Of a DNA stretch of 54,053 nt, positions 1 through 12,900 are shown in pieces. The position numbers and the translations under genes are program-made. The stretch spans positions 1-54,053 of the forward strand of contig LGRX02003744.1 of the NCBI GenBank assembly GCA_001247695.2, in the 5' to 3' direction. This DNA is from Cymbomonas tetramitiformis (Eukaryota; Chlorophyta; Pyramimonadophyceae; Pyramimonadales; Pyramimonadaceae). Below the pieces are notes generated by a model that made no database searches, was not told the DNA's origin, and saw nothing but the letters and a program-made list of their open reading frames with translations. How positions within the stretch are numbered: position 1 is the first letter of the stretch; every line of letters begins with the position of its first letter.

Positions 1-960
1 CCCAACTGTGCGCCCAATGCTGCTGAGAATGCCCAAGTCGTGTTGCTGCTGTGACTGCCCTTTTGTGCGCGTCTTTTATTTCTGGAAAAGCGCTGCTGCT
101 GTGATTGCCCAACTGTGCGCCCAATGCTGCTGCTGTGATTGCGCAACTCGTGTTGCTGCTGTTAATTCCCTTTTGTGCGCATCTTTTATTTCTGGAAAAG
201 CGCTGCTGCTGTGATTGCCCTTTGTGCGCATCTTTTATTTCTGGAAAAGCGCTGCTGTTGTGACTGCCCAACTGTGCGCCCAATGTTGCTGAGAATGCCC
301 AAGTCGTGTTGCTGCTGTGACTGCCCAACTGTGCGCATCTTTTATTTCTGGAAAAGCGCTGCTGCTGTGAATGCCCTATGTGCGCATCTTTTATTTCTGG
401 TGCTGCCATGCCGGAACGTTCTTTGTGCGCATCTTTATTTCTGGAAAAAGCGCTATTGCCGGATCGCCCAACTCATGCCCACGCTGCCGGAGAATGCTCA
501 AGTCGTGTTGCTGCTGTGACTGCCCTTTTGTGCGCGTCTTTTATTTCTGGAAAAGCGCTGCTGCTGTGATTGCCCAACTGTGCGCCCAATGCTGCTGCTG
601 TGATTGCGCAACTCGTGTTGCTGCTGTTAATTCCCTTTTGTGCGCATCTTTTATTTCTGGAAAAGCGCTGCTGCTGTGATTGCCCTTTGTGCGCATCTTT
701 TATTTCTGGAAAAGCGCTGCTGTTGTGACTGCCCAACTGTGCGCCCAATGTTGCTGAGAATGCCCAAGTCGTGTTGCTGCTGTGACTGCCCAACTGTGCG
801 CATCTTTTATTTCTGGAAAAGCGCTGCTGCTGTTAATGCCCAAGTCGTTTTGCTGCTGTGAATGCCCAATTGTGCGCCCAATGCTGCTGAGAATGCCCAC
901 TCGTGTTGCTGCTGTGAATGTTCTGGTAATGTTTGCGAATGTTGCTGCTGTGAATGCTCT
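1..960. repeat. Higher-order tandem repeat, period about 465 bp
   Basis: The stretch is built from short related blocks (a block around TTTTATTTCTGGAAAAGCG, and blocks ending GCTGCTGCTGTGATTGCCC). Whole groups of blocks recur about 465 bp later: the segment starting near 175 is repeated from near 640, and the segment near 31 from near 496. Open frames here come from the repeat, not from a gene. No coding signal is convincing. The array probably continues off the left edge. Confidence 0.85.
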
Positions 961-1123
961 GGAACTAATCCTCCGGTCTGGATATTTCAGGTGGCGATGG
1001 AGTCGTGCAATGGTAGGTAGTCTTGTTGTATTCATATGTGGTAAGTAGTTTAGTTGTATTCTTCAAATGGTAGGTAGTTTGGTTGTATTCAATTGTATTA
1101 TACTTCTTGAGTTTCCTTAGGGT
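961..1123. repeat. Satellite-type repeat unit, left flank of the hAT element
   Basis: Contains two 'GGTAGGTAGT(T/C)T(A/T)GTTGTATTC' blocks followed by TTATACTTCTTGAGTTTCC. The same order occurs at 5698-5786. The left copy is interrupted at 1123 by the hAT transposon; the right copy is not. This makes 5698-5786 an internal picture of the site before insertion. Confidence 0.8.
1116..1123. repeat. hAT target-site duplication, left copy
   Basis: CTTAGGGT immediately before the left inverted repeat, identical to 5561-5568 after the right inverted repeat. Confidence 0.9.
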
Positions 1124-1422
1124 TAAGGCGCGGCAGTAATTTTTTTGGTAAATTACTGGGATGGTAATTACCGGTAAAATTACTGGTAATACCACCCCCT
1201 CAGATCGAATTACCTGCCATACTTAAGAAATTACTGGTAAATTACCATGGTAATTGGTAATTACCATGGTAATTTTTTTGATTACCGTCAGATTACTAGA
1301 ATTTTACCTTTTCAGCCGCCAGATCGAATATTTATTTTTGATTTTTTAGGGTCCTTAAAAATATTAGTGCACTGTTTGCATGATACAGCCTCTCATCAGA
1401 TTATTCAGGACACTCAGTCAAG

Positions 1423-4400
1423 ATGGCGGACGGGGATGTTGCCGAAATGGTGGAATGGGAGGGACCGAATAACAAAACAATCAAGGTGACCAAGCAAGTT
1501 TTCGACGCCCTTAACACGCCGTTCCGTGGACGGGGGCTTCGGTGCACAACACTTGTACGTGCTGTCTTTGTTTCACGACAACGCAGAGTACTTGGAGACC
1601 CTCGACCCAGTGAAAACATGCAAGAAAAACGTGCGCACCTCGCTAGTTTGCAAGTTTGACTCGACATGCAAGACGAACGTTGCCTTTCACCAGATCAATT
1701 CTGGCAAGCTCATTGAGAAAGTGATAAAGAATGCAAACGTTCCAGATGAGGCAAAGTTTAAAATCAGTGAGCACTCGTCAGCGAAAGCAGTATCTGAGTG
1801 GCGCGCAACTTATGAGAAGAAAAGGAAGCAGTGCGAAGAATCAGATGCGAGAGGCCTCGCCGCTGCTGAAGAAGCTGTTGCTGAGACGTTGGACCCCTCT
1901 GCAAGCAAGCGTCGAGAACGCCAAACCGCACTCAAAGATTTTGGTTTTCAAGTCTGCTCTGAGATGCAAGTTATCGCGCTGAACTTCTTGCTGGGTTGCT
2001 TCTTTTTCGCGTGCAAAATTCCGTTTTGTGTCGTGGAAAACGTTTTCTTCGTCGCCTTCATAACAGCACTGTGCCCAGCGTATGCCAAGCATCTTCCATC
2101 GAGCTCCACTCTCCGCAGGTATGTACTTACGTAAAAGTTAGATCACACTAACTATCTTCGCTGAAACGCAAATGCTTGCTGCACGTATTCTGCAGGTATT
2201 CCAGCCTTCCTTGCCTCTTACACGGTGCTCACGCACGCTCTATTGTTTGCGCGTTTGTTTGCGTTCAGGTCTATCTTGGATGACGTTTATGAGGAAACTG
2301 TAGTGTCCACCAACGCTGCCTTGGACAACACTCCTGGTAAGAGAACCCTAGCACTCGATGGGAAGACGAACGCCGTCGGTCGTGCGACGTGCAACATAGG
2401 CGTGAGCAAGCTGGGGATTTCTGCATATGTAAGCACCAAATATTTCGGTAAACGCGAGCACAGTGGACGAGTTCAGGCGAATTTCGTGTACGAGGAAATT
2501 AAGGATGAAAGCGACAAGTACCAAGCAGTGTGCGCTGATAACACTGGAAGTATGCAGGTAGTGTCTCTCACTGTTTAAAGAGGCCGGATCTTTTCACATT
2601 TTGCACTTGCTGAGTGCGTTTCAAAGCAAGAGTACACATTGAAGATACACAACGAGTGTTGCATAGGAGGGTACGAATAGGCTCGCCGGATCTTTTCAAC
2701 TTTTGCACATATGTGTTTAGACTCGCTTGCGTTGCTCCACCACTGTTCACAGAGGCCGGATCTTTTCACATTTTGCACATGCTGCGTGCGTTGCTCCACC
2801 ACTGTTCAAAGCCGCCGGATCTTTTCACATTTTGCACATGTTGAGTGCGCGGCAAAGCAAGAGCACGCATTGAAGATGCACAACGAGTGCTGCATAGGAG
2901 ATTACGACTAGGCTCGCCGGATCTTTTCACCTTTTGCATGTAAACAATGTTTAGACTTGCGTTGCTCCACCACTGTTCAAAGCCGCCGGATCTTTTCACA
3001 TTTTGCACATGTTGAGTGCGCGGCAAAGCAAGAGCACGCATTGAAGATGCACAACGAGTGCTGCATAGGAGAGTACGACTAGGCTCGCCGGATCTTTTCA
3101 CCTTTTGCACATATGTGTTTAGACTTTCGTTGCTCCACCGCTTTTTTACTATCCGTGTGGCACAGGTCATGTTCCGTTTATTGGCTCTATGGTTCCCTTT
3201 CTTGTACATCATCGGCTGCTGCGTCCATATTTTGGACCTTGTCATTGAGGACCTTTGCAAGATTACTGAGCTTGCAGATATTATATCACAATTTTATTTT
3301 ATCACTGTTTTCTTAAAGCGATATGCGATGCTATGGGAGACTTTGTGTGATAAACAAAGAGAAGTGTTTGGCTCTCGCGCCCGCAAACTGAAGTTGTTTC
3401 CACTCACTCGTTTTTCGTACGCATATATCATGATTGCGACAGTTCTTTACAACTGGACTGTGCTTCGAGATATTCCTGAGTGGCCAGAGTACTCAGTCGT
3501 GAAGCAAAAGGTCATCGCGCGCACCCCTACGCATCTTGCAGACTTTGACCGTTTTGAAACGCTTGTGGGCAACACACACTTAAAGAAAAAGGGCGAAGCC
3601 GCAACAGCTATTCTGCAACCTTTGTCGGATATGCTTCACTACCTTGAGGGGGAAAAGGTCCCACCATCACACTTACTGCCCCTTTATGTTTTGTATTATG
3701 AGCTGTTGGGCAACCTTCCCCTTTCAGTGACGCTTAAACTTTCAACCGACACTGTGGATACAACGCGTGCTGCCGTGAAGGAAAGGTGGCTAGGAGCGCC
3801 TCGGAAAGTTGGCTTGAGGCATGACGTGCACTGTTTGGCGTTTTGTTTAGACGTATATGTTCAGGCAGTGGTAATAGCCGTATTCTCAGAGGCCGACTTA
3901 GCGCGGATGCTGCGCACTTTCAAGGAAGAGAACATTATGAGAGCAGTCAAGAACTACTGTGGGGGGAAAGCGGACTCAAAGTACCACCGCGTGCTCCAAG
4001 AATACAAAGTCTTCAGAGCTAAGGGAGGTTGTTATACACTTGCACTCGAAGCCGTCGTTGGTATGGTCAAGTGTCAGATTCCTGAGAAAATTGTTCCGTT
4101 GCTTTCAGACGAGGAAAAAGGAAATAAGTTTTTATTCTTTCTCGCGTGCTTGAAGCACCTCCACCTGATCGCTGTACCTCTCACGTTCTGGAACGCTTTG
4201 GGTGTTGTCAGTGCTGACGGCGAAGCCTTGAAAGAGATGGCAGTGAATACAGGACAAATCACAATTCACGGTTGCAATATCGAGCGAATCAACAAGAATG
4301 CAGATGCAGTGCATTCAAAGTCGCGCCCGTTTGGCCAGAGCAATCAGACAAAAGCGCTTTACTGTTACACTAACTTGATTCTTCAACACAAGTCCAAAGT

Positions 4401-4866
4401 ATCTTTCAAGGAGTTTGTGTCTACTGTGCTCACACCTGAAGATGCGGAAGAGCTTATGGAGAATTTTGAGGATGCCGATGACTCAGATGATGAGTTGTCT
4501 GCTGGTGAGACTGCTGAGTCTGAAGGCGAGGATGAGGATTTGGAGAATGAGGAACCGCCTGCTGCAGTCGATCACAGGCTCACTTTTGAGTGCCCTACGG
4601 GTTTTGTCGCCATGGAGAAGCCGCCTGCTTTCTTTGCTGGCACAACCACCCTCAAAGACTTGTACATTTGTATGCTTTGGGCAGGAGATGGTTGGGAAGT
4701 TGGCAAGGTTGTGAAGTTTGCCTCTTCGCGCGTTCGCCACAACCACGATATCTTATGGCTTGAAGGTGTTCGTGGTTCCAAGTTAACTCTGGACGATTAT
4801 GCTGATGCAGATAGCCTTGAGGTGCAGAATGTTGGAAGCTGGGTGTATTTACGGAAGGCACCTTAG
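1423..4866 (+). CDS. hAT transposase, three exons, frame break near the 5' end
   Basis: This would cut and paste the surrounding hAT element. Exon 1 runs from about 1423 to 2118 and includes a Cys/His cluster (SLVCKFDSTCKTNVAFH) fitting a BED-type finger, then IPFCVVENVFF, typical of the region before DUF659. Intron 2119-2268 (GT..AG) joins in phase to exon 2 (2269-2557), the DUF659-like core with LALDGKTNAVGRATCN and the aspartate block CADNTGSMQ. Intron 2558-3165 joins to exon 3 (3166-4866), with GCCVHILDLVIEDL (hAT core) and the C-terminal block HSKSRPFGQ...ALYCYTNLIL. The tail adds an acidic stretch and a short W-containing domain. From ATG 1423 the frame differs from the finger frame; the switch falls at a run of five G at 1531-1535, so this copy looks broken by one base unless an unrecognised 5' exon exists. 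Family assignment is firm, exact start is not. Confidence 0.78.
2558..3165 (+). repeat. Minisatellite inside hAT intron 2
   Basis: The intron is mostly imperfect copies of units holding GCCGGATCTTTTCACATTTTGC followed by AAAGCAAGAGCACGCATTGAAGATGCACAACGAGTG. Near-identical copies start around 2817 and 2994, with more diverged ones from 2580. It has no independent coding potential. The splice sites at both ends are GT and AG and keep phase with the transposase exons. Confidence 0.75.
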
Positions 4867-5560
4867 TGAGGATGTTTTTAATGTTGAATATGATTTCAAT
4901 ATCTTCAGGTCTATCATGTGCAGTAACTGTATAACATCATATGTTGATATGTGGTGGATTGGTGGATAGCTAGCTAGTAATAAGTCATATGGCTTTGACT
5001 TATGTATTTGCAGTAGCCATATTTGTGGGCAATATTTGAATTGGTGACATATCTGTATCTGTCAACTAAGGAAATCAAATGTGCTATTTGATTTGGGTTT
5101 TCGGAATTTCAGATTCCGTTCTGCACTTCGTGATTACTACATAGCATGATGGTGATGACTACCTAGCTAGTAATAAATCACATGGCATCCTCTTATGCAT
5201 TCGAAGCGCATAAATCATGCGAGCGGTGACCAAATCGATACGCAGTCTCTTAGAACTCGTCAAATGAAACGAAGTATGCGCGCTTTCAACATTTTATGTT
5301 CTGTCTGCACTCCGCGATTATTGCAAGCGACTCGGATGACCCATATAGCTTCACATAACCCGAGCCACAATGTCACACGATGCATATAGGTGTGGGGGGT
5401 CCTGTAGAAACGGATAACACCATCATACCATGCCGTATGCGAAAGTTGCCTATCCAGCCGCAAGCGGTATTACTTTGGTATTACCTTCGTTACTATTACC
5501 GGTAAAATTACCGGTAATACCAGACCCCCTTTTCAAATTACCGGTAATTGCCGCGCCTTA
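4867..5560 (+). other. hAT 3' non-coding region and right subterminal repeats
   Basis: No gene seen. AT-rich, with two related blocks around 'TAGCTAGTAATAA(G/A)TCA(T/C)ATGGC' (about 4970 and 5164). The last 100 bp carry repeated TTACCGGTAA motifs mirrored at the left end, probable transposase-binding subterminal repeats. Confidence 0.6.
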
Positions 5561-5568
5561 CTTAGGGT
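5561..5568. repeat. hAT target-site duplication, right copy
   Basis: CTTAGGGT immediately after the right inverted repeat; it continues into GGATAGATGCATATTTG exactly as the empty-site copy does from 5779 on. Confidence 0.9.
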
Positions 5569-5990
5569 GGATAGATGCATATTTGCGTGATTCTGGTTGA
5601 TGCATATCTGTGTGTGGTTGATGCATATTTGTGTGATGCATGTTTGTCGAGTGCGGAGTGCCGAGCGATCGAGTGATGCAAATTTGTGTGATATGCAAAT
5701 GTGGTAGGTAGTTTAGTTGCATTCTTGAAATGGTAGGTAGTTTAGTTGTATTCAAATGTATTATACTTCTTGAGTTTCCTTAGGGTGGATAGATGCATAT
5801 TTGCGTGATTCTGGTTGATGCATATTTGTGTGTGGTTGATGCATATTTGTCGAGTGCCGAGCGATCGAGTGATGCATATTTGTGTGATTCTGATCCAAAC
5901 TGTCTCGATGCCAGACCGCTAGTCTCCTTTGGAGGTCTATGTGCGAGGTTGACGACAGCCAGTCGACACAAATATGCATATTCAGAAATA
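5569..5990. repeat. GATGCATATTTGTGTG tandem satellite, empty hAT site at 5779-5786
   Basis: Roughly 210-bp units made of GATGCATATTTG(T/C)GTG blocks, the GAGTGCCGAGCGATCGAGTG block and the GGTAGGTAGTTTAGTTG block. The unit at about 5698-5890 is intact across the position where the hAT element interrupts its sister at 1123. Homology ends around 5890 (after GATTCTG), a possible left border of the Helitron. Confidence 0.8.
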
Positions 5991-6265
5991 GATAGTTTGA
6001 TATCGTTTTCGAAATTAGTAACTTACTCGATAGTTTAATTTTCGCAGTAGAGTCCCGACGATATCGAGTAAACGTTTGCAAATACAACGCGGAGGGGCAA
6101 TGTGAACCTGGCTCTGCAAGAGTTGCCTATTTCGACGAGCGCCTATTCGCGATTTATCCGAGCGCGGTCAGTACCAACCCCTTTGGCTCAGATTGGGGTG
6201 TAGTTCGGGGCACAAGGTTCGGAATATTTGTTGTATCTGCCAAACGTCGAAACCCGTTAGAAGCG

Positions 6266-6865
6266 ATGAAGGCACTATTAGAAGATATACTTGATTTGCC
6301 ATGGTTGAGGTGGGAGTTGTATGGAATGTCTTACATAACTGGTTTGCCTGATTTCTCAATTGAGCTTTTGGCATTGCTGGAGTATAAGAAATACAAGTAT
6401 CCTATACGATATGTTGGTGTTCCGGTTCCTTTTCCATCTGAACGGTGCCACATCCATGCACCGGTTTTCATGTTCGTGGGGGAAACCCACAAACAACATT
6501 ACACCCAATCTGGTTCTGAGGCATACCGCACAAGTCATTATCCCATTAGATGTGGACGTGACTTCATCCTTTGGACTAGGGATGAGCATCGGGTTAGAGA
6601 TATTCGAAGATACCTTCGTGTGTTTGGACCGTGCCGGCATGGCTTTGGGGATACGCCATCCTATTTATTGTTAGCAAAGAGAGAAGATATTATTCGCAAA
6701 TACTATCATAGTGGCAAAGGATTTCGCACCTATGGGGGGAGCTTTGGTGAAAGAGAGATGTTATTCGTTTATCGGGATCCTGTGTTTACTCGAATCACTC
6801 GAGATAGTTTCGAGGCACATACTCCATACTATTATGTGCATCCTCTAGATCAATTTTGTTTGTAA
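6266..6865 (+). CDS. Unknown 199-residue protein upstream of Helitron Rep
   Basis: Open frame of 199 residues, rich in aromatic residues and Arg, without a membrane segment or a motif I can assign. It begins 300-400 bp inside the likely Helitron border and stops 30 bp before a CTTTCAG that could be a splice acceptor for the Rep gene. It may be an accessory Helitron gene or an upstream exon of the Rep gene. The frame stays open without repeats and uses ordinary codons, so coding is plausible. Function unknown. Confidence 0.45.
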   Translation: MKALLEDILDLPWLRWELYGMSYITGLPDFSIELLALLEYKKYKYPIRYVGVPVPFPSERCHIHAPVFMFVGETHKQHYTQSGSEAYRTSHYPIRCGRDFILWTRDEHRVRDIRRYLRVFGPCRHGFGDTPSYLLLAKREDIIRKYYHSGKGFRTYGGSFGEREMLFVYRDPVFTRITRDSFEAHTPYYYVHPLDQFCL

Positions 6866-6960
6866 CCTTATAGTTATTTCGACTTTCAGGTGTATTGATA
6901 TCCGAATCTGCAAGATATATGTTCCCCTTTATCTTCTTGGTGGCGTTTGTGATATCTAGA

Positions 6961-9900
6961 ATGGGCGATCAATCTCCGCCCGATCGTTTCGTACAATCCT
7001 TACTTCCGGATCTCAACGCTGCCTTATCCGACGCTTCGATGTCGCCATCCCCTGGCTATGCCCCTCGCCGTAATGCTATCACGTCCCCCATCCCTTTTGC
7101 TCTATCGCCAACTACGCCTTCTAAGCGAAGCCCCGCCTTAGGGTCCGGAATGCAAGGCGTGAAGAGACGGGGTAGGCCGCCGTCGAAAACCACGCCACGT
7201 ACCCGCCGGCGTTTAAACGTCGCGACCCACTATGGGAGGCTCTCGACGGGAGCACTTGATCCTCAACCCCACACCGGGGTTTCTCCCGTCAATTTGTTTC
7301 AAGCCTTTGGAGACGTGAAAGCGACCGCCATGAATCTTAACGACACGGATGTCGAAGATCTGCCGCATGTTGTCAGTGATAAGCTGCATGAATCTGTGGA
7401 CAAGGCTAGCGAGGGCAACGTCGAGCCGAAAAACCGATCCTATTTACGCTTTTTACGACCTCCTGACGCGGGTGACCGTCCTGGAAAATGTAAGACTTCC
7501 AACACCGGCAAGTCGCGCGATCAAGAAAAAGAACGGGCAGCCTCGGGTATCGCGAGTGAAGGATTGGAACTAAGCGACTTGGACGTAGTGAAAGCCCTAC
7601 GAAAGGCCGGTTTGCCGGGTGGCGTACGCGTTGGGGAGTATCACTCGGAAATGAGTTCGGCTGAGAAAACTGAGCATGTCGACCGCTATTTTGAGGGTCT
7701 GGAATCAATTCCTAATTTGATACATACCTGTCCGAACTGTTTGGAACGAGGTTGTGAGCATGGACTCCCTCATCCGGTGACCAACTTCTGCGAGTCTTGT
7801 CAACAATACCCTTCTTTCATGTGCCCGGAGAACGGGTTGGATTTGGATATGAGGATGCCCGCGCATAATGCAACTGCCTGGCAAATCGAGTGGCATCGTT
7901 TACGGAGCACATGGGGGACCTTGACTCCGATTGAAGAAGCTTTGATAAGCCCTATTATAACCATCACCTCGGTGTTCCAACTATCTGGCGGGCAGTTGGG
8001 ATATTCTGGCTCGTGCATAAACTTTGTGAACGACATTTCACACGTGGCAAAGCAATTGCCCCGAGCGCCAAAAGACACGGGAATCGTTGTGTATAAAGTC
8101 CAGGGGAAGAATGACACCTTCAAGTTGATGAGGGTGCGGAGAAATGCGGTACGAGAGTATCATGCGTTCTTTTGTACTTACCACTCATACTTCGAATCTG
8201 GCATCCTTGATCCATGGCGTCCTGGAGAATATCTCGTCCCCCCATTTCGTTTAGAGGATTTCGACGAGGAGACGTGGAGTGCATTACCCGAGGACGGGGT
8301 TCCTGAAGGACTTGATGTACGTGAATACGTCGAGGGCGGTAGTGATGCTTACGAGGAGGAGCAAGTTGTCGAGGACCATGAAACATCCGATGATCTTAAA
8401 GGTGACGCGAATGTGGAAAAAGAGCGGGACACGAACGTCAATTCAAGAGTGATGCGAGCATGGCTTCGGGATGGGATCGGAGTGCTCGCACGGGCGGTAA
8501 GAGCATTTTCTATTGATATTATCGGTATTGATATTGATTTGGACATGGACGTTGAGCGAGTCATCGGTATGTTGCACGGCAAGGAGAATGCTGCACAGAG
8601 TCGTTATGACTCTATCACGGTGGGGGAGCTTGGCAAGCACCTAAGTTCGGAGCCCTTAAATATCGGAGAGGCAGAAATCAACAAGGTGCGACTCAAAGTC
8701 ATTTTTCTTGCTATTTTTTTCGGTCGTGGTTGCGAATGAAACATGCCATGTTTGACAGATTATGTTGATGGAGGAGCTCGTCGATATCGTCAAGACATTC
8801 GACGTCGAGTTTCATGATAGTGGGCTTCCGCACAACATCACCTCTAGCATCGTCGAGCCTATGCAAGAGGCTGTGGATGACTTGAACGAGCTGCTAGGAG
8901 ATGATCGCGTTGGGGAGGAACCATCATTGGGCCGAGGAACGACAAATAATCCCTTCACGATGCCCACTCATGGCAAACAACCGATTGCAGAGCAGCGCTC
9001 CCCCGGATATATCACACTAGCATTCCCGACGTTGTTTCCTCTTGGAAAAGGTGATTTCCACGAGGCTCGTAAGTCATCATTGACATGGTCTCAGTGGTCG
9101 CGACATTTGCAACACTTCTACGATGGCAGATTTGCACAGCATTCCCGATTTCCTTATTTCACTTTGAACACCCACGAGAGGGAGGTGGCGAACAAGCAAG
9201 CTGGGCTTTTCGCAGGACATAATGCGAATATGACCGTGGGGCAATTACGTGCGATGTCAAAGAAGAATAAGGAAGTTGTATTTTCGAATCTCACAAAATT
9301 TGGCGCTTCCCTACGCAACACACCTGGCTTCTATGGTAAGCGGCGCAAAGAGTTAATGGCGATGGCGGATCAAGTGGGTGATATGAACGTGTTCGCCACC
9401 AACTCGCACGCGGACACATTTTGCCCATATCTACACCGCTTCATCAAGCGTCATGTGGGCATTGAAGATGGCTCCGAGCGGGACCCCGAAGCGCCGGATT
9501 TAAGTGAGAGTCAGCGGCACTCTCGGCGTGTCGAGAACGTGAAGCATTTCCCTCACTTGGTCGCCCAATTCTTTCACTACAAAACCGAGCTATTCATCGA
9601 GCATATTTGCCGGGGCACACTCGGTGTGCAGGCGTATTGGGTTCGATATGAGTGGCAAAGCCGTGGATCTACGCACGCGCACTACTTCTTATGGCTGGAG
9701 GGTGCCCCAGATCTGGAGTTCTTGGATAAGATGGTGCATGATACCGTCTTTGAAAAGTATGGAAATACACAAGTTGATTTGAGTGAAGCAGAAATGGAAG
9801 AGATCGCTGACATCCTTAACACAAAATCTTCTTTGGTGATGCGACAAGAGGAAAGCGTGGAAGGGGTGGATGACGATATGGCCCGTGAAATGCGAGATGC

Positions 9901-12900
9901 GTGTGAGTGGTGGGGACACCGTTGCTCCAGGCTGAATGAGGCATGGTGCGATGTGGAGAATCGGCCTGTTATCAACACGCCTTATCACCCGTCAACACGG
10001 ATGCATACGCCAATGATGTGCGCATCATGCGAAGCTGGTGGCACGTCGTTGTCCGAGGAGATTTTGATGGATCGGGTAGCGCTAAAGAATAAGGTCAACC
10101 GACATACCGCGTGCAATCCGAACTATTGCCTTCGTCGTGACAAAAATGGTACATGGTTTTGCCGCTTCCATTTTCCCCAAAAGCCCGAGGTCCCCAATAT
10201 CGTGCACTTGCGTTGCAAAGCCGTAAGCGGCGGTATCCGATGGGAGCTGTATTTGCCTATGAATGATCCTCTCATGAACACCGTGAATGTTGAGCAAGCC
10301 GCCTCCCAAAGGGCCAACGTGGATTTCAAGCCGCTGATCGATCATTTCTCCGCCATCGAATACGCTACCAAGTATGCCACCAAGGCTGAGAAGGGCAGTG
10401 TCGACTTCGATTCCTTGTTGGCCCGCACCATGGATGATACGTCTCGTGCACCGGAAACTGTATTTGATGATGCCGATAATGCAAAGAGATTGTTTGCACG
10501 TTTCTTGATTCAGCAAATTGGAGGGAGGAATTGGAGCTCCCAAGAGGTAGCACATGTCAACATGGGTATTCGCACGGTGATCGCGTCTCACGACTTCGTG
10601 CACGTCTCTTTTGGGACCAAGTACGCCAAGGTGAGGGAGGATATCAACAAGGATACAGCACCGGATGAACGCGCTACCGAAGATAGTAAATGGGATCTAT
10701 ATCTTAAGAGGTTGGAGACTGTGCTGGCGAATGGAGTGGCAGGCGGGTTACCCGTAGCGGAGGTTGTCGAAGAAATCTCGTCCGACTCCTTTGCCGCCTT
10801 CTATCGGAAATGGAGGCATTGCAGTGCCGGGCGCAACGGTGGACGGATGTTGATCAAGCGTGAGCGACCCACTGTGCTTTTGGTGAGTCCACGATTGCCG
10901 AGTTTTTGCAACGCAAAAGGCGATGCTCGTCGACCGGATTACTGTAAGTTCCAATTGATGACACATATGCCATTTTTGGACGGGGAAGCTTTCGAGCAGT
11001 ACGTGTACACTGTGCATGATGGAGATTTCGAGGCGGCGTATGAATCATTCGTGTCTGACCCGGAAGCCGCAACCGGTATAATGGGCGTAACGGCGCCGCG
11101 ATGTTGTCGAGATGATTTCAGAGACATCCCTTTCGAGGAAGACGGGGAGGAGATCCCTTATGAAGTCCCTCATAACTTCGACGATGCGCACGTCGTGTAT
11201 CAGGTATATATCCCACAAAAAATCGAATGATATTGGGGCGCATACTTACATTTCAGCTCGCATCGCGATCATTAAATTGTGCAATTTGTGTTCGATCCCT
11301 GTAATGCAGGTGAATCCGCACTTCAAGGAGTTCACAAGCAGAGATGGCGGGGATGCTACCGCTACTATTGATTGGGCGGCTCGCTCTAGAGAAATCTACA
11401 CCCAAGAACAAATCGAAAGTGCGGATCGATGGCAACGGAGGCAAGCGGTGGATGCGGTGCGTCCAGAAGCGGCGAGAGTGGACATCACACAACTGAACCA
11501 AGGACAATCTTTCGTGTTACGCGCGGTATTGGAGCATGCCAATCTACAAGTTACTGAGGGCACACGTGCCAAACCTTTCCTTGCGATCGTTAATGGCACG
11601 GCGGGCTCAGGAAAGACTTGGTTGATACGAGCGCTGAAACAAGAGCTAGGCGATGCATGCGAAGTGTTGGCGCCTACGGGCGTGGCCGCTGATAACATCG
11701 GGGGCGCGACTTACCACTCCAAGATCCCCGTGCCGCGCGCGAAGGTAGATCGTGAAGACATCCATGTGTCCGGACCTCGCCTGAAGCAGTTCGTTGCGGA
11801 TTTCGTCGGGGAAAAATGGATTATCATCGACGAAATGAGCATGCTTGGTCGTCGCTCACTCGGGCACATTGATGAGTTGCTTAAACAACTCATGGGGAAC
11901 GACGAGTGGTTTGGTGGGATGAATATTATTTTGGTGGGAGATCACGGGCAATTACCGCCCGTGAATGACTGTCGTGTTTTTGATGAGGCTGGAGTACGCT
12001 ATCGTGGGCGCCATCTACAAAAGGCCCCTAAGTGGGCTTTGCGTGGGGTGGAAGCGTATGAGCACATGCACGCGGAGAGCCATGTTTTCTTTCTGGAGAA
12101 GGTGGAGCGCATCGATACCGTTGGCTTGGATGATGTTGGGATCGAACAATGTGAATGGTTTCGAGCGTTTCAATTGCGTGTGCGCGATGGAGTCGCTACC
12201 CATGATGACTATAGCCGGTTGAAGGCACTCATGTTTGCGAACGGCGCAACGGAGGCGACGATCAACCATGATTCCGATGTGTATCGCTTGGTGACCACGC
12301 GCGCTGCTAGGGATGAGAAAAATGCTGAGGCCTTGAAGAGGCATATCAATTGCGGCGCTCCCTTCATTAACATTCAAAGCCTCAACAGTAGCAAGGTTGC
12401 GGAGGAAGCGGATGAGGAGGATATGCGGCTTCCCCACGATCTCCCCATGTGTATCGGCGCGCGTATGATGATCACCTGGAACCTTTGCATCGCTCATAAT
12501 TTGGTCAATGACACTGTGGGATTGGTTCATGATATCATTTGCAACGCTCAAGGGCTTGCGGTGGCGGTGCTTTTATTGGTGAAGAAACGGACTCCGTCTC
12601 AAGATGGGTACTCGGGGCCTTCTTTCTTGGAGCGTGTAGAAGGTGTCGACATGGATAAGTATGCCGTCGTCGCCATCGGCCGGAAGGTTTCTCAGATTTA
12701 TGATGGCGGTGCCATGCATGAGCGACAACAATTCCCATTAATGTTGGCTTGGGCTGTGACCATTCACAAAGCACAAGGGTTGACGCTCAATCGTGTAGTG
12801 ATCGATGCTGGTGATGATGAGCGAAGCGTTGGGTTATTATTTGTTGCCCTCACTCGAGTTCGCCGACCTACTCACCTTGCCTTTCACCCATTTCCTGATG

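Larger units (their letters stand above)
1124..5560 (+). mobile_element. hAT-family DNA transposon, complete ends
   Basis: Left end TAAGGCGCGGCAGTAAT and right end ATTGCCGCGCCTTA form terminal inverted repeats, with subterminal runs of 'TTACCGGTAA'-like motifs on both sides. The element is flanked by a perfect 8-bp duplication CTTAGGGT (1116-1123 and 5561-5568), the length expected for hAT. An uninterrupted copy of the target with a single CTTAGGGT lies at 5779-5786. The internal gene (1423-4866) encodes a DUF659/hAT-type transposase. Ends and target duplication are seen directly; the family follows from the duplication length plus the protein. Confidence 0.92.

Noticed and set aside
8..861. 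Several open frames in the first kilobase
   Set aside because: They are read-throughs of the tandem repeat in different frames; sequence repeats every 465 bp and no domain is present.
2568..3260. Reverse-strand frames over 2.6-3.2 kb
   Set aside because: They lie in the minisatellite of hAT intron 2, antisense to a well-supported gene.
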